64,000 nucleotides of DNA from Gp6-AA40 sp963723495 (lineage in GTDB: Bacteria > Acidobacteriota > Vicinamibacteria > Vicinamibacterales > UBA2999), in NCBI GenBank assembly GCA_963723495.1, contig CAVRQR010000011.1, positions 310,001 to 374,000 of the forward strand. The letters are read 5' to 3'. Positions 36,275 through 45,295 of this stretch are shown in pieces (within the stretch, counting starts at the first letter, position 1; each line of letters opens with the position of its first letter). The notes below the pieces were generated by a model that saw only the letters and a list, made by a program, of their open reading frames with translations, searched no databases and was not told the DNA's origin. A program made the translations under genes and the position numbers.

Positions 36275-36460
36275 AGGCCCTCGTTGACCTCTTTCACGAC
36301 GGCATTGTACCTGTTCGAAGGTTGTTTCACTCTCGAAACTCGCTTGTGTCGGTTAGATTGCCTGCGCTCCTGCTGACCGAAACGGTCGATTCTTCAACCC
36401 AGACGCAAGCCGGAGACTCCCAACACAAGCGAGCAGCAGCGTAATGATGGAGACACACCG

Positions 36461-37643
36461 ATGTTGAAGGCCACTGCGGGGAAAATGCTGCCGACGACGA
36501 TTACGGGGTCGTTGCCGCGGCCAAGCTGGTATACCGAGAACCTGGGGACGCGGTCGTTCCTGGATGCGATGGTGACGTCGCGGTTCCGGGAGCAGTATGT
36601 CGACGCGCTGTCGGCGTATCTGCGGGAACAGGAGGTCGCGGGGCTGGACATCGTGACGGATGGGGACTGCCGGTTCGACCAGGACATCGGCGGGCAGAGC
36701 TGGACGAGTTATCCGCCGCACCACATGAGCGGGTTCGAGACGACGCATCCGAAGCTGGCGAAGGTGGGGGCGGGGGGGATCGCGTTTCCGCGCGGGCACA
36801 TCCTGCACGACTACCTCGAGGCGCGGGTGATGCCGACGCTGGTGGGGCCGGTGGGGCGCGGGGAAATGCAGTATGCGGAGCTGTTCAAGGCGGCGCAGCG
36901 GCTGACGCACACGCCGGTGAAGTTCGGGACGGTGACGCCGGAACTGGTGGCGTTCGCGGTGCAGGACGAGCACTACACGACGCTGCCGGACCGCATCATG
37001 GCGCTTGAGCGATGCGTTCAACGAAGAGCTGCACGACCTGGCGGATGCCGGGTGTCAGGTCATCCAGATGGAGGAGCCCCAGATTCACCTGCTGGCGGCC
37101 CGCGGGTATGTGGACAAGGTCATCAACCCGGAGTTCATGCTGAAGGTATTCAACAACACGGTCAAGGGCCTGCGCGCGAAGACGGAAGTCTGGTGCCACA
37201 CGTGCTGGGGCAACCCCTCGCAGCAGCGGATGTTTGGCAGCGTGCAGAGCTACAAGCCGGCGCTGGAGCTGCTGAACCAGGTCGACGCGGATGTGATCAC
37301 GTTCGAGATGAAGAGCTCGAACATGATGGACCTGCAGGAGATCGGGGCGGCGATCACGGACATGAAGGTGTGCATCGGGGCGATTGACCATCACACGCTG
37401 CAGGTGGAGGCGCCGACGGAGGTCGCGGACCTGATTCGGCAGGCCCTGACGGTGATCCCGGCCGAGCGGCTGGTCCTGAGCTCGGACTGCGGGATGGGGC
37501 GCGAGGGGATGAGCCGGCGGCATGCCTTCTACAAGATGGTGTCGCTGGTGCAGGGGACGAACCTGGTGAAGAAAGAACTGGGGCTGCCGGCGACGGAGAG
37601 CCTCGGGGCGGATCCGAAGTTCTCGTTGATTCGGACGACGTAG
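36461..37643 (+). CDS. MetE-like (cobalamin-independent methionine synthase core) enzyme, frameshifted
   Basis: About 393 residues, the length of the MetE C-terminal catalytic barrel alone. Zinc-site motifs are visible: QMEEPQIHL, WCHTCWGN and SSDCGMGREGM. The N-terminus reads TTITGSLPRPSWY. One extra base near 37005 separates the halves. Family members move methyl or other alkyl groups from a donor to a thiol; with no N-terminal folate domain, the donor is unknown. First gene of a five-gene forward cluster. Codon choice here is extreme for G/C at third positions compared with neighbours. Confidence 0.8.
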
Positions 37644-37684
37644 GGATCGGGGAACTTTGACCTTTGCACTTGCAGGGAGCGTCT

Positions 37685-38707
37685 GTGATTAAGGCCGCAA
37701 TCGTGGGGATGGGCTGGTGGGGACGCACGCTGGTGGAGGCGGTCGCCGACAGCGGCCTGATTCGGTTTGTCGCGGGGGCGACGCGCACCGTGTCACCGGA
37801 AGTGAAGGCGTTCGCCGAGACGCAGAAACTCAGACTCGTCGACTCGTACGAGTCGTTGCTGGCGGACAAGACGGTGGACGCCGTCATCCTCGCGACCCCG
37901 CACTCGCTGCACTCGGCGCAGACGATTGCCGCCGCGCAGGTCGGCAAACACGTCTTCTGCGAGAAGCCGTTTGCGCTCCACAAGGCGGATGCGGACGCCG
38001 CCGTCGCGGCGACGCAGCAGGCCGGGGTGACCCTCGGCCTGGGCTACAACCGGCGCTTCCATCCCGAGATGACCAAACTGCGCCAGCAGATCCGGTCCGG
38101 GGAGCTCGGGACGATCCTGCACTTCGAGGCGACGATGACCTTCCCGAATGCGCTGTTCCTGAAGCCGGACGCGTGGCGCGCGGACAAGGAGGAGACGCCG
38201 TGTGGCGGGCTGACGCCGATGGGCGTGCACGCCATCGACGGGATGATCGATCTGGGCGGCGAGATCGAGCAGGTCTACTGCCAGAGCTTCCACCGCGTCG
38301 TCCCGGTCGACAGCGACGACACGACCTCGATGCTGTTCCGGCTGAAGAACGGTGCGTCCGGGTATCTGGGCACGCTCACGGCGACCGGCCCCGGCTTCAG
38401 CTTCCAGGTCTTTGGCTCGAAGGGGTCCGTGCGGCTCGAGGGCATGACCCATGTTGCCGGTGCCTCGTCCGAGGAACGGCGCACGCGACTGTTTAGCACC
38501 GGCAAGTTTCAGCCGATCAAAGGCCCCGCGGAAGTCTGGGAGGCGGCACGATTGGACGTGACACGCGCGTGTCTCGAGGCGTTTGCGACCGCGGCCTCGG
38601 GCGGCACGCCGTATCTGATTCCGACGAGCGAAATGGTGCATGGCGCCGCGGTGACGGAGGCGGTGGTGAAGTCGGCCGCCTCGGGTGCCGTGGAGCGTGT
38701 GGCGTAG
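37685..38707 (+). CDS. Gfo/Idh/MocA family oxidoreductase
   Basis: 340 residues from GTG 37685, with GGGAG 6 bases upstream. N-terminal Rossmann fold with AAIVGMGWWGR, ATPHSLH and the catalytic lysine motif CEKPFALH. The C-terminal alpha/beta domain includes GLGYNRRFHPEM and GGLTPMGVHAIDGMI. It oxidises or reduces a sugar or sugar-like alcohol with NAD(P). The gap before it carries an ACCTTTG-word repeat shared with the next two gaps. Confidence 0.9.
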   Translation: MIKAAIVGMGWWGRTLVEAVADSGLIRFVAGATRTVSPEVKAFAETQKLRLVDSYESLLADKTVDAVILATPHSLHSAQTIAAAQVGKHVFCEKPFALHKADADAAVAATQQAGVTLGLGYNRRFHPEMTKLRQQIRSGELGTILHFEATMTFPNALFLKPDAWRADKEETPCGGLTPMGVHAIDGMIDLGGEIEQVYCQSFHRVVPVDSDDTTSMLFRLKNGASGYLGTLTATGPGFSFQVFGSKGSVRLEGMTHVAGASSEERRTRLFSTGKFQPIKGPAEVWEAARLDVTRACLEAFATAASGGTPYLIPTSEMVHGAAVTEAVVKSAASGAVERVA

Positions 38708-38709
38708 CC

Positions 38710-38756
38710 GAAAGTGCAAAGGTCAAAGGTCAAACGTCCTTTGCCTTTGAACTTTC
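38710..38756. repeat. Intergenic hairpin of GACCTTTG words (one of three sister copies)
   Basis: GAAAGTGCAAAGGTCAAAGG pairs with CCTTTGCCTTTGAACTTTC with one mismatch and one bulge. Related words lie in the gaps before and after: AACTTTGACCTTTGCACTT at 37654-37672, and GAAAGTTGACCTTTGAAC within 39975-39996. Confidence 0.85.
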
Positions 38757-38771
38757 AGAGAGGTAGATCGC

Positions 38772-39971
38772 ATGAATTTGGGGAACGGCCTGGGCCATCT
38801 CACATATTCCACACTCGTGCACGCCACCGACGACTGGGATCAGCTCTGGAAGAGCGTCAACACGTATCTGCCAGCGGTGAAAGCGCGCGTGGCCCCGACG
38901 CAGAAGTTTGGCGTCTGTCTGCGCACGTCCGCGCCATCCGCGGCGGCCTTGAGCGCGGACCCGGCCAAGCGCGCCACCCTCAAGCAGTTCTTCGCCGACC
39001 AGGACCTGTATCTCTACACGGCCAACGCCTTCGTCTACGGCGTCTTCAAGAAGCAGATCATCAAGGAAGACGTTTACGAGCCGGACTGGCAGACGCCGGA
39101 GCGCCGCGACTACACGAAGCAGGTCGCCTCGCTGCTCGCTGAGATCGCGCCGGAGGGGATCAACCCGTCCATTCAGAGCGCCCCGCTCGGCTTCAAGCCC
39201 AAGGTCACCGGGGACGCGGTGGTCGAGGCCTACACGAACAACGTCATCGATGTGGTCGCGCACCTCGTGCAGCTGAAGAAGCAGACGGGCAAGACCGTGA
39301 CGCTCGGCCTCGAGCCCGAGCCGCGCTGCTACCTCGAAACCACGGACGAGACGATCACCTACTTCAAGAACTACCTGTTTTCCGGGAAGCCCGCGAAGCA
39401 GCTCGCCCAGCGCACGGGCCTCAACGAAGCCGATGCGCACCAGGCGATGCAGGACTACACCGGCGTGGTCTTCGACATCGGCCACCAGTCGGTCGGCTAC
39501 GAGGACATTCCGGCCTCCTTGCAGAAGCTCGTCGATGCCGGCGTGCAGATCGTGAAGCTCCAGGAAGCGGCCTCGATGCACATCCCCGACGTCACGCAGA
39601 AGACGGTCGACGCGCTGCAGACATTTGCCAAGACGATTTATCTGTCACAGACCTGCCAGCAGAAGGACGGGAAGACGACCTGGTTCCTCAACCTCGAAGA
39701 CGCCTTCGAGGCCTTTCAGAAGGACCCGGGTCCGCGCGAGTGGCGGACGCACTTTCACGTGCCGGTGTTTCTCACCGACCTGGGCGGCGCCTTCGGCACG
39801 ACGCGCTTTGCGCTGGAGCAGGCGCTGGCCTTCCACAAGCAGACGCCGCTCTCGACGCACTTGGAGATCGAGACCTACACCTGGGACGTACTCCCCGATC
39901 ACCTCAAGACCGGGGACATCGTCGAATACGTCACGCGCGAACTGGAATGGGTCAAGGGACAACTGGTGTAA
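38772..39971 (+). CDS. EboE-like metabolite traffic protein (TIM barrel)
   Basis: 399 residues. The sequence follows the EboE pattern from start to end: NGLGHLTYSTLVHA, CLRTSAPSAAAL, LYLYTANAFVYG, VYEPDWQTPERRDYTKQVA, TLGLEPEPRCYLETT and VFDIGHQSVGYED. Ebo proteins are linked to export or traffic of a precursor metabolite, as in scytonemin and eustigmatophyte-symbiont clusters. The other ebo genes (A, B, C, F) are not adjacent here, so this copy may be an enzyme for a sugar-like substrate; the fold is xylose-isomerase-like. Confidence 0.75.
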   Translation: MNLGNGLGHLTYSTLVHATDDWDQLWKSVNTYLPAVKARVAPTQKFGVCLRTSAPSAAALSADPAKRATLKQFFADQDLYLYTANAFVYGVFKKQIIKEDVYEPDWQTPERRDYTKQVASLLAEIAPEGINPSIQSAPLGFKPKVTGDAVVEAYTNNVIDVVAHLVQLKKQTGKTVTLGLEPEPRCYLETTDETITYFKNYLFSGKPAKQLAQRTGLNEADAHQAMQDYTGVVFDIGHQSVGYEDIPASLQKLVDAGVQIVKLQEAASMHIPDVTQKTVDALQTFAKTIYLSQTCQQKDGKTTWFLNLEDAFEAFQKDPGPREWRTHFHVPVFLTDLGGAFGTTRFALEQALAFHKQTPLSTHLEIETYTWDVLPDHLKTGDIVEYVTRELEWVKGQLV

Positions 39972-40014
39972 GTGGAAAGTTGACCTTTGAACTTTCTACG
40001 TCAGGGGATTCACC

Positions 40015-40896
40015 ATGAAGGTGGGCTTCATCGGCCTTGGCCGAATGGGTCAGGGGATGGCGCGGCGCATCCTCGGCTCCGGACATGAGCTTTCGGTGTT
40101 CGACATGGTCGCTGCGCAGTCGGCGCCCTTTGGGGACGCTGGTGCCCGCGTTGCCTCTTCGATTGCCGACCTCTGTCAGGGCCGTGAGGTCGTCGTGACG
40201 ATGCTGGTCGAGGACAAGGCCATCCTCGAAGTCGCACTTGGCGCCGGCGGATTGTGCCAGTCACTTGCCCGCGGCGCCATCCACCTCGTGATGGGAACCC
40301 ACGGTGTCGCCACAGTGCGCGAGCTCGAATCGAAACATCGCGACGCAGGTCAGGTGCTTGTTGCGGCCCCAGTTCTTGGTCGTCCTGATCTCGCCGCCGC
40401 CGGCCAGCTCGGTATCGTCGCTGGTGGGCCTGACAATGCGGTGACGCGTTGCGCGCCTCTTCTCGGCGTCATGGGTCGCAAGACATTTCCCGCCGGCGTG
40501 AAACCGGAGTCGGCCACGGCAATCAAGCTTGCCAACAACGCCGTGCTCGGCTGCGCGATGGTGGCGATGGCCGAGGGCTTTGCGCTCGTCCGCAAGTACG
40601 GAGTGGCGCCGCAGGTCTTTCAGGATGTGATGACCGAAGGGTTGTTCTCGGCTCCGGCCTACAAGGTTTACGGCCAGAAGATGGTGGACGAAAGCTACGA
40701 CCAGGTCGGATCGCCGATTCATGTCGGGTTGAAGGACGCCACTTTGATCGCCGCCGCTGCCGACTTGGCGCGAGTGCCGCTGCCGAGCCACAACGTCTAT
40801 CACGATCGCCTGCTGGGCGCCGTGGCACACGGTGATGGCGATCGCGATCAGGCTGTCCTGGCCCGCGAACAGGCACGCGCTTCAGGCCTCGAGTAA
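40015..40896 (+). CDS. NAD(P)-dependent beta-hydroxyacid dehydrogenase (HIBADH-like)
   Basis: 293 residues. N-terminal dinucleotide site GFIGLGRMGQGMARRI; catalytic lysine motif ATAIKLANNAV; C-terminal helical domain with GLKDATLIAAAADL. Members oxidise 3-hydroxyacids or reduce succinate-semialdehyde-like aldehydes. Fourth gene of the cluster that starts with the MetE-like enzyme. The substrate is unknown. Confidence 0.9.
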   Translation: MKVGFIGLGRMGQGMARRILGSGHELSVFDMVAAQSAPFGDAGARVASSIADLCQGREVVVTMLVEDKAILEVALGAGGLCQSLARGAIHLVMGTHGVATVRELESKHRDAGQVLVAAPVLGRPDLAAAGQLGIVAGGPDNAVTRCAPLLGVMGRKTFPAGVKPESATAIKLANNAVLGCAMVAMAEGFALVRKYGVAPQVFQDVMTEGLFSAPAYKVYGQKMVDESYDQVGSPIHVGLKDATLIAAAADLARVPLPSHNVYHDRLLGAVAHGDGDRDQAVLAREQARASGLE

Positions 40897-40926
40897 AGCG
40901 ATCGAATACACTAGTTTGCCTGAGCC

Positions 40927-43464
40927 ATGACCGGAGGTTTGAGCTTGGCTGCTACAGGAACACTGTCCCTTGTTGAACCCCTGACAACGCCGTACGACCG
41001 CGAACGGTTGGAAGACGTCGGGTTCATGACGTGCATGACCCTGGTGCTGCTGGGCAATTACGCGCAGACGGGGCATTTTGGCGGGCCGCTCGCCTACACG
41101 CCCTACAACGTGGCGACGCACCTGGCGGGCCCTGACCTCGGCGGTCTCCGCTTCGACTACCGGCGTCCCAAGCATCCATACAGCGACAAGTTCATGCTCG
41201 CTGGCGGGCACTGCATCCCGACGTGCTATGCGCTCTGGATGATCATGGGGCAGGCACTGGCGCGGAAGTACGAGGCGACCGGTAATAAGCGCTACTTCGC
41301 CGATCCTCACGTCGCGATTCTGCCGATCGATGCGCTCGGGTTCCGGCGCGGCGCCGGTGCGATGAAGACGCTGCTGCAGGATAACGGCCTTGCCGACCAT
41401 CCGCTCTTCGCGCAAGCGAAGCAGCGCGGCATCCGTGCGCTCGCCGGACACGCGGAGAGCACCGACGTCACCAACGACGTCAACGGCGGTCCGTCGGGAA
41501 TCGGGATAGCGACCGCGGCTGGCAAGGCCGCTTTCTGGGACGTGATAGGCGCGGGCATCAACGCCCCGAAAGTCATCGCCTTCGAGGGCGAGTTTGCGAT
41601 GACCGAAGGGCACGCGCAGGAAGTGAAGACCCAGGCGCTGGCGTGCAAGGTCGGCAAGCGGCTGCGCGTGATGATCTCCGACAACAACGCGGGCATCGAC
41701 GATTCGCTCATCGGCGGCGTCATCGATCGCAAGTTCGACGGCTATCGCCTGGTCGAACAGTGGACCTCTTATGGCTGGAACGTCTTCGTCGTCCAGGATG
41801 GCAACGCCTACGACCAGGTCGTGGCCGTGCTGAAGACGATGGAGCACTGGGATCCGAGCGATCGCCGGCCGATGGCTGCCATTGGCAAGACGATCAAGGG
41901 CTATTGGCCCGCCGCAGTGGACCACAGGATTCCCGACTTCGGCGATCAGGTCGTGGGCTATCCGAGCCATCCGTACGCGATGAAGATGAACTCGGAGTAC
42001 TTCCTGGCGCTCGCCCGGACGTTTGAAACGCGTTATGGCGTCGAGTTCCAGGGCATTCGCGACGGAGCCGTCAAGGATCAGCGCGAGCGGCTCATTCAGT
42101 TCAAGACGAACATCGACATCGTCATGTCGCTGCTCGATCGGAATGGAATCGGTGACTGGCTCGCCGATCGGCTTGTCGAGATTGGGGAGTCGCTGTCCGA
42201 CTCGATCGCACTACGCGTGGCGGCGAACCAGGATCCGTTCCTGGACGAGCGGCTGCGGGTGGCCAACCTGCCGGTTGAACCGCAGAAGGTGTCGGTCACG
42301 AACCCGATTTCAGGTGCGAAGAAAGACGTCTCGATCACGTTGTTCCGCAAGGCCGGGGAAGTGGCTGGCACGCGGCGCGGGATCTCGGAGATCGTCAAGT
42401 GGATGAACTACGTCACCGGTAACCGCTTCCTGACGATCGCCGCTGACCTTTCCGAGTCGATCAACCTCGAACACGGAAGCCTCTGGGGACACTATGACCC
42501 GGAGACGAATGTGCTTGGCACGCGCCTGAAGGCGGCGATCCAGGAGGCCGGCAACGTCTCGACCGCGATCGGGCTTGTCAGTCAGAGCGCTTCGCTCGAT
42601 CCGGACCAGTTCGCCGGTGTGTGGGCGATCAGCGGCACCTACGGAGCCTTCACGCCGCTCATGTACACGCCCGCGCGCGTCTGGAGTCAGCAGAATCAGG
42701 ACAGCCCGTTCCGAACGGGCGTGCTGCACATCCTCGTAGGCCACTCGGGGCCCGAGACCGCTGCGGACGGGCGCACGCACTTCGGTATCTTCGCGCCGCA
42801 GGTATGGAAGCTCTTCCCGAGAGGGCAGACGATTCACCTCAATTTCTGGGATTACAACGACGTGGCACCTGCCTACTTTGCTGCGGCCGCGATTGCGGCG
42901 CGCGAGAAGAAGGTCGGGGTCATCACCCTCGAAGTGGCGCGCCCGGACTTCCCGGTGGCCGATCGAGCCATGTTTGCCGACAGCGATCTGCATGCAGCGG
43001 CCAAAGGCTTTTACGTGATTCGCGATTTCAAGCCTGGCCAGCCACGTCACGGCTACATCGTCACGCAAGGATCCAGCTCCACGGTCAACCTCGTCAGTGT
43101 GCTGCCCAAGCTCGAGGCAGCCGGCGTGAATGTCAAAGTAATCGCGGCGATCAGCGAGGAGTTGTTCGATCGGCAGCCGGAGTCCTATCGGCACGCCGTG
43201 CTTCCGCGTGAGGCGTACTACGACCTGATGGTGGTCTCGACCGGCACGCGCCGGGTGTGGCCGCTGAAGGACGTGGGTCCGTTGACTGACGAGTACTCGA
43301 TGACATCGGATTGGGATCACCAGTGGCTGACGAGTGGCCTCGAGCCTGACGTCATTGCCGAAGCGCACCTCGATGCGCCATCGATACTGGCCGGCATCGA
43401 GCGCTTCGCGCGCGATCGTGCGTCTCGCCTGTCGCGCCAGAAGGACCTGCTGGCAAAGCTGTAG
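40927..43464 (+). CDS. Divergent transketolase-type thiamine-diphosphate enzyme
   Basis: 845 residues, longer than a standard transketolase (about 660). The thiamine-diphosphate motif has drifted: FEGEFAMTEG ... SDNNAGID, in place of the usual GDG..N. A GGHCIPTCYALW block matches the substrate-side HC..Y loop. The middle pyrimidine domain and a C-terminal domain (KVIAAISEELFDRQPESYRH) are present. Two-carbon ketol transfer between sugars is expected, but the changed motif and length suggest a special substrate. Last gene of the forward cluster. Confidence 0.82.
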   Translation: MTGGLSLAATGTLSLVEPLTTPYDRERLEDVGFMTCMTLVLLGNYAQTGHFGGPLAYTPYNVATHLAGPDLGGLRFDYRRPKHPYSDKFMLAGGHCIPTCYALWMIMGQALARKYEATGNKRYFADPHVAILPIDALGFRRGAGAMKTLLQDNGLADHPLFAQAKQRGIRALAGHAESTDVTNDVNGGPSGIGIATAAGKAAFWDVIGAGINAPKVIAFEGEFAMTEGHAQEVKTQALACKVGKRLRVMISDNNAGIDDSLIGGVIDRKFDGYRLVEQWTSYGWNVFVVQDGNAYDQVVAVLKTMEHWDPSDRRPMAAIGKTIKGYWPAAVDHRIPDFGDQVVGYPSHPYAMKMNSEYFLALARTFETRYGVEFQGIRDGAVKDQRERLIQFKTNIDIVMSLLDRNGIGDWLADRLVEIGESLSDSIALRVAANQDPFLDERLRVANLPVEPQKVSVTNPISGAKKDVSITLFRKAGEVAGTRRGISEIVKWMNYVTGNRFLTIAADLSESINLEHGSLWGHYDPETNVLGTRLKAAIQEAGNVSTAIGLVSQSASLDPDQFAGVWAISGTYGAFTPLMYTPARVWSQQNQDSPFRTGVLHILVGHSGPETAADGRTHFGIFAPQVWKLFPRGQTIHLNFWDYNDVAPAYFAAAAIAAREKKVGVITLEVARPDFPVADRAMFADSDLHAAAKGFYVIRDFKPGQPRHGYIVTQGSSSTVNLVSVLPKLEAAGVNVKVIAAISEELFDRQPESYRHAVLPREAYYDLMVVSTGTRRVWPLKDVGPLTDEYSMTSDWDHQWLTSGLEPDVIAEAHLDAPSILAGIERFARDRASRLSRQKDLLAKL

Positions 43465-43510
43465 AGCAGAGCCCGAAATGATCTGTTAGGTCACGACATG
43501 ACCGAGCGGT

Positions 43511-44209
43511 TCACGCCGGCGATGGGTCGGTGACGCCGAAGCTCTCGAAGGCGCTCTTTCCGAGTCGACGCGCGGGGTTGCCGACCCACACGCGACCTGC
43601 TTCCTCGATGCTCTTTGTGACGACGGCGCCCATGCCGATGACGCTGTCATCGGCGACGGAGAGATGATCGGCAATGCTGCTATTGGCGCCGATGAAGCAG
43701 CGCTCGCCAAGGCGCGTCAGCCCGTTAATGACGGCGCCCGATGCGATGAAACAATGGTTGCCGATCACGCAGCGATGGGTGATCGTGGCGCCCGCCCACA
43801 TGGTGATGTTGTCCCCGAGTTGCGCGTGATGCTGCACGACACAGGATTCGAAGACGAAGCAATTCTCACCGATCAAGGCGTTTGGCCACACCAAGGCTCG
43901 GGAACTGACGTACGACTCACAGCGAAACCCCAGGTCTTTGACGATACCGAAGAGACGGCGTCGTACCCGGTTCAGAGAGTTGTACGAGATGGCGACGTGC
44001 GCGCCGAATTGGTCCGGCGGGTAGCGTTCGACGAGTCTCTCGAGCGCGATGACTGGAAGCCCGTACATCGTCCGCTGGGTGAGGTAGGCCTCCTCCACGG
44101 CGAAAGCGGCGATGGTATGCGGAGAGTCGTGAGTGAAACACTCATAGGCGATCTCGGCCGTCTCGCCGGCACCGACGATGATCAGCTTCCGACCTGTGGT
44201 TGACGTCAT
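43511..44209 (-). CDS. NeuD-like hexapeptide-repeat O/N-acetyltransferase
   Basis: 232 residues. An N-terminal NAD-like domain (KLIIVGAGETAEIAYECF) is followed by left-handed beta-helix repeats (ALIGENCFVFESCVVQHHAQ, TITHRCVIGNHCFIASGAVI). This is the layout of PglD/NeuD sugar acetyltransferases that use acetyl-CoA. It lies 3 bases after the FemAB-like gene, so the two share a transcript. A role in decorating a surface sugar is likely. Confidence 0.87.
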   Translation of the reverse strand: MTSTTGRKLIIVGAGETAEIAYECFTHDSPHTIAAFAVEEAYLTQRTMYGLPVIALERLVERYPPDQFGAHVAISYNSLNRVRRRLFGIVKDLGFRCESYVSSRALVWPNALIGENCFVFESCVVQHHAQLGDNITMWAGATITHRCVIGNHCFIASGAVINGLTRLGERCFIGANSSIADHLSVADDSVIGMGAVVTKSIEEAGRVWVGNPARRLGKSAFESFGVTDPSPA

Positions 44210-44212
44210 CGG

Positions 44213-45151
44213 TCAAAGCGCCTTCGAGTACGCGAGCTTCAAGGATGCCTCGCAACCGAGGTTTCGCTTGAAGTGGATCAAACCGTAGTTAGGCGCTCCG
44301 TCGTTTGTGGACGTGCCGATGTCCATCCAGCGTGCGCCTTCGGCACGGGCATGCTCGTAGATCGTTTCCGCGAGCAGGACAATCGGGCTCACGCCGGAGA
44401 ATCCGGCCACATCGCACCAGTAGAAGATGTACACCACGTCCCGGTTCACCCTCATCGCAATGCTCGCAGCTGCGGGTTCCGTCTCGCGAAACACTCCGAA
44501 ACCGTAGATCCGATCGCCGAACGTTCTCACCATCTCACAGATGCCATCCCAGGTCATGGAAAGCTGATAGCCCTTGCGGCGCGTGTTCTCGAGAATCAGC
44601 TCGTAGGCGTGCGACAGCTCGGACACCGACGTTAACTTGCGCGTCTCGAGCCCCTGTTCCCGGGCTCGCACTAGCCTTCTCCGGCCGTCGGCGTCGACCC
44701 TGCTGGCGAACGGCCGGTCGTCCAGACGAACAGATTGGTTCAGGCTATGTGGTGTTGCACGATACCCACGGTTATGGAGCGCCAGGAACACCAGGTGTGA
44801 CAGTTCCGGCACCTGCGCAAAGGGCGGCGAGATGATCGTGATGTGTGCAGCTCCGCGGTCACGCAGCGCTCGCTCTGCCTCGTCGGCGAAGAACTCGACC
44901 AGTTCGAGACAGGGCAGCTCCTTGAAATCGAAGCTTCCGAAGGTACCCAATCGCGGACTGCGAAATACGCCACGCGATTCCTCGGCGAAGTGGATCGTGG
45001 CGAGCACCTCGCCGGAGGACTTCGACACCAATTGCAGGTAACAGGCATTGGGGGTGCGGTGGATCTCGAAGAACTGCGGCGTGTTGAAGAGGTGAGTCCA
45101 GGGGCTTGGAAGGAATTCGTTAACGAGAACCGCGTAGTTATCCCTTTTCAT
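44213..45151 (-). CDS. FemAB/GNAT-like transferase
   Basis: 312 residues from ATG 45151, preceded by GGAG. The C-terminal GNAT-type half is clear (FGVFRETEPAAASIAMRVN, DVVYIFYWCDVAGFSGVSP, WMDIGTSTNDGAPNYGLIHF, KRNLGCEA). Such enzymes (BioF2-like/FemAB superfamily) transfer aminoacyl or acyl groups to peptidoglycan or cell-surface sugars. The frame is open further upstream to 45277, but that stretch is low-complexity and is left out. Confidence 0.75.
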   Translation of the reverse strand: MKRDNYAVLVNEFLPSPWTHLFNTPQFFEIHRTPNACYLQLVSKSSGEVLATIHFAEESRGVFRSPRLGTFGSFDFKELPCLELVEFFADEAERALRDRGAAHITIISPPFAQVPELSHLVFLALHNRGYRATPHSLNQSVRLDDRPFASRVDADGRRRLVRAREQGLETRKLTSVSELSHAYELILENTRRKGYQLSMTWDGICEMVRTFGDRIYGFGVFRETEPAAASIAMRVNRDVVYIFYWCDVAGFSGVSPIVLLAETIYEHARAEGARWMDIGTSTNDGAPNYGLIHFKRNLGCEASLKLAYSKAL

Positions 45152-45295
45152 CTGCTCCGGTTGACCTGTTAGGAGGAGGTTGGGGGGAACCGTCGTCCCC
45201 GTACCCGTGTGTATCGTAGTCGCAGATACATGCGCGTGCCAATCGTGGAAACGGCCACATTGGGTGCTGCGGCCCATCGGCGGCGTTCTGCAGGG

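Noticed and set aside
36275..36460. A SAM or cobalamin riboswitch before the MetE-like gene
   Set aside because: No conserved box of either class; only a small hairpin GACCG-AAA-CGGTC near 36399.
38772..39971. A full ebo metabolite-export cluster
   Set aside because: No EboA, EboB, EboC or EboF-like neighbours; only the EboE-like barrel is present.
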